A stretch of DNA of 16,049 bases from an archaeon (GTDB lineage: Archaea; Iainarchaeota; Iainarchaeia; Iainarchaeales; Iainarchaeaceae). The stretch is taken from NCBI GenBank assembly GCA_024653905.1, contig JANLGZ010000003.1, forward strand, positions 1 through 16,049, in the 5' to 3' direction. Positions 7,167-12,371 of this stretch are shown piece by piece (position 1 is the first letter of the stretch; the number at the start of each line of letters is the position of its first letter). The notes below the pieces were generated by a model. That model was given only the letters and a program-made list of their open reading frames with translations. It had not been told where the DNA came from and did not search any database. Both the position numbers and the translations under genes were made by a program.

Positions 7167-7739
7167 ATGCTTGTTGGAGTTACCGGTAATTTTGTTTCAG
7201 GAAAAAGTACCTTCCAGAGTATGATGCATAGTTTTGGTTTTGAAACATATGATGCGGATAAAATTGTAAAATGCCTTTATACAAATAAAGAAGTAATTGA
7301 AAAAATCGGGAAAGAATTCGGTTCAACTGTAACACTGGGGGAAAATGTTGACCGGGAATTACTAAAAATTATTGTTTTTAATGATAAAAAGAAGCGTGAG
7401 AAACTTAATTCGATAATGCATCCTCTTGTGCTTGAAAAAATAAAACAAATTGACCATGAAGGCAAAATTGTTTTTGTGGAAATCACATTGCTTTTTGAGG
7501 CTGGAATGGAGAAACATTTTGACAAAATAATACTGGTGAAATCTTCCTATGAAATTGCAAAAGAAAGATCAAAGAGGAGAGGTTTCACGGAGATTGAGTT
7601 TGATCAGGTAAGAGAAAATCAAGAACCCCATCATAAAAAAGAAAAGAAAGCCGATTGGGTTATTGATACTGAGGGAGACATTTCTGAATTAAGAAAAAAA
7701 GCAAAGGAAATTTTAAATGAGTTGGAGGAATTAAATTGA
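7167..7739 (+). CDS. coaE: Dephospho-CoA kinase
   Basis: This enzyme phosphorylates the 3'-hydroxyl of dephospho-CoA with ATP, the last step of coenzyme A synthesis, in the cytoplasm. At 190 residues it has the usual length. The P-loop GNFVSGKST (7-15) binds ATP. D29-A30-D31 is the family's substrate/metal DAD motif. HPLV (85-88), LLFEAG (108-113) and the later Q152 with ADWVID (162-167) match conserved CoaE blocks. The basic ERSKRRG segment (133-139) sits where the mobile lid is found. It is the COG0237-type kinase rather than the GTP-dependent DUF359 kinase described in Thermococcus. The stop overlaps the start of coaD as TTGA, so two consecutive pathway enzymes are made from one mRNA. The archaeal UPF0200 kinases are related, but the full set of CoaE motifs favours the call. 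Confidence 0.88.
   Translation: MLVGVTGNFVSGKSTFQSMMHSFGFETYDADKIVKCLYTNKEVIEKIGKEFGSTVTLGENVDRELLKIIVFNDKKKREKLNSIMHPLVLEKIKQIDHEGKIVFVEITLLFEAGMEKHFDKIILVKSSYEIAKERSKRRGFTEIEFDQVRENQEPHHKKEKKADWVIDTEGDISELRKKAKEILNELEELN
7724..7728 (+). promoter_or_regulatory. Ribosome binding site deciding the TTG start of coaD
   Basis: GGAGG lies 7 bases before TTG 7736-7738, inside the 3' end of coaE. It supports TTG as the start although no ATG is nearby. The resulting protein begins MKAVYPGTFDP, exactly where the family starts. Confidence 0.8.
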
Positions 7740-8212
7740 AGGCCGTGTATCCTGGAACATTTGATCCTATGACAAATGGTCATTTGGATGTTATAAAACG
7801 TGGCTTGAAAATGTTTGATTCTTTAATTATTGGAGTAGCTATTAATCCTAGAAAAAAACCATTATTTTCGGCTGAGGAAAGAATTGAAATGATTAAAGAA
7901 AGCATTAAGGATTTGAAAAACGTGGAAGTGAAATCTTTTGATTCATTGCTTGTTGATTTTGTCAGGAAAGAAAAAAGTTCTATTATTCTTCGCGGTTTAA
8001 GGGAAACGAGTGATTTTCCAGCCGAGTTCCAGCATGCAGTTGTTAATCGAAAACTTGATTCTGAAATTGAAACTGTTTTTGTAATGACAAATGCGGAATA
8101 TTTTTACATTACTTCAAGCATTGTGAAGGAAGTTGCTGCTTACGGCGGGGAAATAAGTCAATTTGTGCCAAATCCTGTTGAGGCAAAATTAAGGTTAAAA
8201 TTCGCTAAATAG
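7736..8212 (+). CDS. coaD: Phosphopantetheine adenylyltransferase, bacterial type
   Basis: This enzyme transfers AMP from ATP to 4'-phosphopantetheine, giving dephospho-CoA, the substrate of the preceding gene's product. It is 158 residues, the standard length of the bacterial CoaD family (about 160). The nucleotidyltransferase signature is complete: YPGTFDPMTNGHLD (5-18, with H16 in the TNGH motif), RGLRETSDF (86-94), and ITSSIVKEVA (125-134), which corresponds to the ISSSxVKEVA block of bacterial enzymes. Most archaea use a different adenylyltransferase family (COG1019), so this gene points to bacterial ancestry. It starts at TTG, supported by a GGAGG, and overlaps the coaE stop by three bases. 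No gene from earlier in the CoA pathway lies nearby. Confidence 0.93.
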   Translation: MKAVYPGTFDPMTNGHLDVIKRGLKMFDSLIIGVAINPRKKPLFSAEERIEMIKESIKDLKNVEVKSFDSLLVDFVRKEKSSIILRGLRETSDFPAEFQHAVVNRKLDSEIETVFVMTNAEYFYITSSIVKEVAAYGGEISQFVPNPVEAKLRLKFAK

Positions 8213-8231
8213 AGGGTTCTGAGCAATTATC

Positions 8232-8239
8232 TTTAAATA
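8232..8239 (+). promoter_or_regulatory. TATA box of the pilin gene
   Basis: TTTAAATA lies about 26 bases before a predicted start near 8262. That gives the pilin mRNA a leader of roughly 48 bases, unlike the leaderless genes in this window. Confidence 0.5.
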
Positions 8240-8266
8240 TAAGTCCTTTCTATATTAATGCAACTT

Positions 8267-8299
8267 TTTAGGGCATAAGCCCGAAATTAAAAGGAGGAG
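8267..8299 (+). promoter_or_regulatory. Structured 5' leader and strong ribosome binding site of the pilin gene
   Basis: GGGC-ATAA-GCCC (8271-8282) forms a 4-bp GC stem, extended by TTT/AAA pairs (8267-8269 with 8284-8286) around one mismatch. It would sit within about 10 bases of the predicted mRNA 5' end. AAGGAGGAG (8291-8299) follows and is the strongest ribosome binding site in the window, though GGAGG is 12 bases from the ATG. The pair suggests a stabilised, efficiently translated message. Confidence 0.5.
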
Positions 8300-8309
8300 T
8301 GAGAAAAAC

Positions 8310-8798
8310 ATGTTTTTCAAAGAACAAAAAGGACAGTCTGCTTTGGAATATCTTATGACTTATGGATGGGCATTAATCGTCATTGTCATAGTTATTGCGG
8401 CACTCGTGTTTTTGATTCAGCCAAGCCAGGTTGGAGGAAACACCTGTTCAACCACATCAGGCATCCTAATAACAAACCATCAGCTTTTGGCATCAACAGA
8501 TGATTTGAGTTTGATTCTTTCAAACCAGACAGCTGCTTCGTTGACAAACGTTGATATAAACGTAACAGGAACAATAGGCGGAGTATCAATAACAGACTCA
8601 AATATTCTAACATCATTAGGAACAATACAAACAACATCAATTGTTGATTTGAGTAACCTAAATATTGATGCAGGGCCGGTTTTTGATGTCACACCAGGAT
8701 CAACCTATTCGTTGCAGGTAACATTCAACTACAATGACAGAGATGCATTGTCAAGAACTGTAACCTCAACATGCAACGGAACAGTAGGACAAAATTAA
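8310..8798 (+). CDS. Archaeal type IV pilin with class III signal peptide
   Basis: This 162-residue secreted subunit has an N-terminus, MFFKEQKG|QSALEYLMTYGWA, that is a class III archaeal signal peptide. A prepilin peptidase of the EppA type should cut after Gly8, leaving Gln at +1 and Glu13 at the conserved +5 position. A hydrophobic helix (about 10-36) follows and would form the filament core. The rest is a small Thr/Ser/Asn-rich beta domain with sequons (NQT, NVT, NGT), likely glycosylated. Two cysteines (46 and 155) could form a disulfide closing the globular head. It has its own promoter and terminator and converges on the pilus machinery operon. That layout suits a major subunit needed in excess. 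No prepilin peptidase is encoded in the window. Whether the filament adheres, takes up DNA or does something else cannot be read from the sequence. Confidence 0.88.
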   Translation: MFFKEQKGQSALEYLMTYGWALIVIVIVIAALVFLIQPSQVGGNTCSTTSGILITNHQLLASTDDLSLILSNQTAASLTNVDINVTGTIGGVSITDSNILTSLGTIQTTSIVDLSNLNIDAGPVFDVTPGSTYSLQVTFNYNDRDALSRTVTSTCNGTVGQN

Positions 8799-8805
8799 AT
8801 TTGAA

Positions 8806-8842
8806 GATTGGAACTTTGGTTCCAATCCTATTTTCTTTTTTT
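8806..8842 (+). terminator. Hairpin terminator of the pilin gene
   Basis: GATTGGAAC (8806-8814) and GTTCCAATC (8819-8827) form a perfect 9-bp stem with a TTTG loop. CTATTTTCTTTTTTT follows, to 8842. It starts 8 bases after the pilin stop. It looks like a bacterial intrinsic terminator; archaea need only the T tract, so the stem may instead protect the mRNA 3' end. The T7 run joins an A7 run (8843-8849), which gives a T tract on the other strand too. Confidence 0.75.
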
Positions 8843-8877
8843 AAAAAAATTAAAATCAAATTAGTGCAACTAAAACC

Positions 8878-8885
8878 AAAAAAAA
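8878..8885 (-). terminator. Oligo-T tract after the pilus operon
   Basis: Eight A residues on the plus strand give a T8 run on the minus strand, about 95 bases downstream of the last platform gene. Archaeal RNA polymerase commonly stops at such tracts. No hairpin precedes it. The remainder of the 181-bp convergent gap (8799-8979) shows no gene. Confidence 0.35.
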
Positions 8886-8979
8886 CTTGCTTAAAAATTT
8901 AGGGTTGGTTTCTTTTTTGTGCTTTCAAAAAACAAATAATTCTTTTTCTGGTTTTAAAAATCTGCAATAATTTTTTCTG

Positions 8980-9969
8980 TTAAATCAGATTCCCGAAAAA
9001 ACTTGTTAATAACACACGTGCGGTGAAGAAAACAATCAGTGCAACTATTGTAAGCGGAATAACATATTTCAAACCATTAATTTCTTTCCCTGAGTTTATT
9101 ACTCCTATTGTGAGCGAAGAAAATAAAGTTGTAAACACAAGCATCACAATGGAAAACATTACAATGAATTCAGGGTCTAGTGTGGCTGCATCTTTGGATG
9201 CAAAACCCGATATTGGACCTAAAGAACCCCCTTGCATATTGGATGTGTCAATGGCAGGAACTGATGCAATTTGGTTGGATAAGACCTGCACAATGAATGA
9301 ACTTACTCCAAATAACATAGGTGCGCCCATTACCGCTGAAAAAAGAATTAAGAGCACATAAATTGAAATATTGGATTTTATTTCATCTTCCAACGCGATT
9401 TGTTCTTTTAAGTCATCGCTTAACTGGAATAATAAATCAGCAATTTGTCCTCCGCTTCTTATTCCCTGAGAAATTAACCAGAGGGTTTTGTCAAGTATCT
9501 TTGAACTTATGCCAATGCTAATCATTCTCAATGCATTCTCGGTTCTTTCTCCTGAAGCGATTCTTTTTGACGCATTTTTGAGTTCAAATTGCAAAGGCCC
9601 AAATTCAGAACGACCGGCAACAAATAGTGCTCTTTCTGTTGTTAAACCGCTTCTCATGTTTGATGCAACAAGTCTTAATGCATCAGGAAGAATACTTTCA
9701 ACAAACTTGCCTTTTGATTCTGAATTCAGTTTCATAAGAATATACGCAATCCCGACAAATCCAGAGAATGATAATAAAAAAGCAATTGCGGGATTAAACT
9801 GGAAAAAAACAAAAGCGTTTGCAGATATTCCAATAGCAAGAAAAAAACCATATAAGAATAAGAAACCAACAAATTTGTTGACATTCATTTCAATTCCATT
9901 ATAGATAAGCTGTTTTTGGAATTCCTGTCTTATTGAATTCGGTATGAATGATGAAACTCGCGTATACAC
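8980..9969 (-). CDS. Pilus assembly platform protein, T2SSF domain (TadC-like)
   Basis: This 329-residue inner-membrane protein carries one T2SSF domain at about 94-225, with LPDALRLVASNMRSGLT, the typical opening of the domain, and an SGERTENALRM stretch. Hydrophobic segments lie at about 34-54, 59-79, 201-229, 268-290 and 302-323. Such proteins form the membrane platform that the secretion ATPase turns to add pilins to the filament. The start is GTG 9969-9967. GGTGAT (9980-9975) lies 5 bases upstream inside the end of the previous gene, and only two bases separate the genes. A Gly/Ser-rich loop (about 236-258) between membrane segments is probably extracytoplasmic. Together with its upstream partner it makes a split two-protein platform, as in Tad and methanogen Epd systems, in contrast to the single ArlJ of archaella. 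Confidence 0.88.
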   Translation of the reverse strand: MYTRVSSFIPNSIRQEFQKQLIYNGIEMNVNKFVGFLFLYGFFLAIGISANAFVFFQFNPAIAFLLSFSGFVGIAYILMKLNSESKGKFVESILPDALRLVASNMRSGLTTERALFVAGRSEFGPLQFELKNASKRIASGERTENALRMISIGISSKILDKTLWLISQGIRSGGQIADLLFQLSDDLKEQIALEDEIKSNISIYVLLILFSAVMGAPMLFGVSSFIVQVLSNQIASVPAIDTSNMQGGSLGPISGFASKDAATLDPEFIVMFSIVMLVFTTLFSSLTIGVINSGKEINGLKYVIPLTIVALIVFFTARVLLTSFFGNLI

Positions 9970-9971
9970 TT

Positions 9972-10859
9972 TTAATCACCCAATAAAGTCGGCCTTGAGG
10001 CTTTTATTATCCCTAGGAACATGAACTGACCAATAGCAATAAACACAAGCATACCCCAAAAAACCTCTTCCCCAATATTAATCTGAGGAAATACTGACAA
10101 AATTATAAGAAAAGTAAGCCCCAATGCAGGAATTATTGCACCAAGCATCATGTAGAGAAGTGAAAGTAATTTGAGAGAATTACCATATTTTCGAACTTGA
10201 TTGCTTTTTTCTTTTGAAAGATCATCAACCAACGACTGCATTATCTGGCTTACATCAGAACCTGCTTTTAGACCATTAACTAATTGCCAGATTGTTCTTC
10301 TGAAATATATTGAAGGATTATTTTCACCCATTTCCTCTAAAGCATTTTCCTGAAATTTTCCTGTTTCAATTTTTTCAATTGCTTTTTTGAATTCAACACT
10401 AACCTGTCCGTTGTCTCCTTCTGCAACAATATTAATCGCATCAAAAAGAGTTACGCCTGATTTTATTTCAACAAGAATTGTTCTTAATGCAAAAACAAGG
10501 TTTCTTTCAATACTTCTTACTTTTTTTTTCAGAATAATTTTCGGATAAAAAAGCAACTGAACAGCGATTAAAGATGCAAATAAAAAACCCATTAATGGAG
10601 GCACAGTAAGCATTTGTTCCGGGGCAAGTCTTGAAACAAAAACTGCTGCAATAAGAGTTCCGAATGCAAAATATAAAACAAACATTAATGCGATTATTGC
10701 ACCGTAAGTTTCTTTGCTGAAATCCATTTCAGCCTGTTGTAATTCTGTTTTCAGAAAAGGAAACATCGAACTTATTGTGCTTCCTACCCCTCTAAAATTG
10801 TTGGCTAAACCTAGAATTATTTTTGACGGAAGCGGACTGAAGGGAATGTTCTGGTTCAT
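9972..10859 (-). CDS. Pilus assembly platform protein, T2SSF domain (TadB-like)
   Basis: This 295-residue membrane protein has a T2SSF domain at about 117-250 (ERNLVFALRTILVEIKSGVT, then VNGLKAGSDVSQIMQSLVDD). Membrane segments lie at about 52-75, 84-106, 231-257 and 264-286. The cytoplasmic helical domain between segments two and three is expected to touch the ATPase. It is a sister of the following gene's product but too diverged for obvious DNA similarity. The start ATG overlaps the ATPase stop as ATGA, and the upstream ribosome binding site is poor, so initiation probably depends on ribosomes finishing the ATPase. The order ATPase, platform 1, platform 2 matches Tad and Epd clusters. Confidence 0.88.
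   Translation of the reverse strand: MNQNIPFSPLPSKIILGLANNFRGVGSTISSMFPFLKTELQQAEMDFSKETYGAIIALMFVLYFAFGTLIAAVFVSRLAPEQMLTVPPLMGFLFASLIAVQLLFYPKIILKKKVRSIERNLVFALRTILVEIKSGVTLFDAINIVAEGDNGQVSVEFKKAIEKIETGKFQENALEEMGENNPSIYFRRTIWQLVNGLKAGSDVSQIMQSLVDDLSKEKSNQVRKYGNSLKLLSLLYMMLGAIIPALGLTFLIILSVFPQINIGEEVFWGMLVFIAIGQFMFLGIIKASRPTLLGD
9975..9980 (-). promoter_or_regulatory. Ribosome binding site for the GTG-initiated platform gene
   Basis: GGTGAT on the minus strand complements the archaeal 16S tail (ATCACC). It lies 5 bases before GTG 9969 and overlaps the last sense codons of the preceding gene, supporting the GTG start and coupled translation. Confidence 0.7.
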
Positions 10860-12361
10860 ATTGAATCAAATTTTTTGTTTTTATCAACAATATCCATGAT
10901 GTGTTCGGGTTCAATGTAATATTTTGCCATTACAGTTCCGACATCATTGACTGCATGAACATCGTTTTTCACTAACCAATCAAGTATTTTTTTCTTTACA
11001 GCTAAATCTGCATTTATTTCACTATAGGTCATTCCTGTATGCATTGAAAGTTCATCAAACAATCTTATACTTTCAGCGTCTTTTGCAATAACATCTCCGG
11101 AGGGTCTCCAGCGATAAAGAGTATTGGCTTTTAGTGTTTCGATTGCCCCTCTTTTTTCAGGAATATACTCTGCAACCTGCAAAACTCTTCTGACCCCTAA
11201 ACGCCTGTTTCTGAACATTACAACATTTAAGTGAACAGAATCAAGAACTGTTGGAGGAATATTTATCGGCGGGTTTGTGAAACGCCTTATTGTTTCTTCT
11301 GCGGTGTTAGCGTGGAATGTTGTGTAAACTGAGTGACCGGTATGCATTGCTTCAAACATTACTTCTGCTTCTTTTTGACGCCTTGTTTCACCGACAATTA
11401 TTCTGTCTGGTCTTTGTCTTAAGGAATTTACAAGCAAATCAATCATTGCTACTCCGCCTTTGCCCTCTGCATTTGGTTCTCTTGTGGTCATTGGAATCCA
11501 GTGCAGATAATCGGGGAGCGTGAGCTCGCGGGTGTCCTCAATAGTTAGTACACGATGGTTAGGCTGAATAAACGGAAGACAGATATTCAGAAAACTTGTT
11601 TTTCCTGAAGCAGTTCCCCCAGAAAGAATCATGTTCAGTTCATACTGCATACAGGTCCAGATAAGAGCCATGACATCTGAATTTGTGGTTTTGTTTTTTA
11701 TGAAATCCGTTATTGTCCATGGATCACGCCTGAAACGCCTTATGGTTATTGTGTTTCCTTTACTGCTGATAGGATATAGAGTGGCATTTGCCCTGTCTCC
11801 TGTAACAAGGTGAGTGTCCAATAAAGGATTTAGAATTGTTATTTGTTTTCCACCACGCCTTGCAATAATGTTTGCGTAATTCTGAATCTGCTCTTCTGAT
11901 TCAATATGCAGATTTGTTTTTAACCAGCCGAATTCTTTATGATAAACCCACACAGGGTCTTTTGAATTATTGACAACAATTTCCTCCAAATAACCATCAG
12001 CTAAAAGGAATTCAATTTTTCCAAGACCGAGCATTTCGTGAAGCAAAATTCCAACCAAGGCGGTTTCGGTTTCTTTTTCAATATTAGGCAATTGAACTTC
12101 AAGTATTTTAGCCGCTTTTTCTCTGAACTGAACTTTCAGCAAATCCAAAAATTTAGGGTCCAATAATTTTTCAGCTTTAATACTTGAATCCATTATAATG
12201 CCGTGTTTTAAATTATCCAACAAAGCCTGAGTTCCTTTTCCATATTCAGGAATATCTAATAAATAATTCCTTACATAATCACCATCTCTGTAAACTATCT
12301 GAACCCCTACTTTAACGCTTTCAGATTCGACCTCATAATGCTTCAAAAGTTTGTCAACCAA
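10856..12361 (-). CDS. Type II/IV secretion system ATPase (TadA/CpaF/EpdI-like)
   Basis: This is a hexameric cytoplasmic ATPase of the PilT/VirB11/GspE superfamily that powers pilus assembly. It is 501 residues. The N-terminal domain (about 90-215) includes the LLADGYLEEIVV stretch and arginine-rich TIRRFRRDPWT. Walker A is GGTASGKT (248-255, Lys254). The Asp box holds E275-D276 in VLTIEDTREL. Walker B is IIVGE (321-325) and the His box is MHTGHSVYTTFHA (339-351). All catalytic elements are intact. The C-terminal stretch of about 100 residues (400-501) is a helical extension typical of archaeal members. The start is TTG 12361, four bases after the upstream stop, with AGGTG just before it. Position between the 620-residue protein and two platform genes makes it the motor of this locus. 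It is closer to Tad/Epd than to ArlI, because no archaellum genes are present. Confidence 0.94.
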   Translation of the reverse strand: MVDKLLKHYEVESESVKVGVQIVYRDGDYVRNYLLDIPEYGKGTQALLDNLKHGIIMDSSIKAEKLLDPKFLDLLKVQFREKAAKILEVQLPNIEKETETALVGILLHEMLGLGKIEFLLADGYLEEIVVNNSKDPVWVYHKEFGWLKTNLHIESEEQIQNYANIIARRGGKQITILNPLLDTHLVTGDRANATLYPISSKGNTITIRRFRRDPWTITDFIKNKTTNSDVMALIWTCMQYELNMILSGGTASGKTSFLNICLPFIQPNHRVLTIEDTRELTLPDYLHWIPMTTREPNAEGKGGVAMIDLLVNSLRQRPDRIIVGETRRQKEAEVMFEAMHTGHSVYTTFHANTAEETIRRFTNPPINIPPTVLDSVHLNVVMFRNRRLGVRRVLQVAEYIPEKRGAIETLKANTLYRWRPSGDVIAKDAESIRLFDELSMHTGMTYSEINADLAVKKKILDWLVKNDVHAVNDVGTVMAKYYIEPEHIMDIVDKNKKFDSI

Positions 12362-12364
12362 TTC

Positions 12365-12371
12365 ATCACCT
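12365..12371 (-). promoter_or_regulatory. Ribosome binding site deciding the TTG start of the ATPase
   Basis: AGGTGAT (12371-12365 on the minus strand) ends 3 bases before TTG 12361 and contains the stop TGA of the upstream gene. An ATG at 12366-12364 is out of frame with the ATPase, so TTG is the best start. Confidence 0.7.

Noticed and set aside
8980..12361. Archaellum (motility) operon
   Set aside because: The platform is split into two proteins and no arl accessory genes are present; the ATPase and pilin context fit a Tad/Epd-like pilus better.
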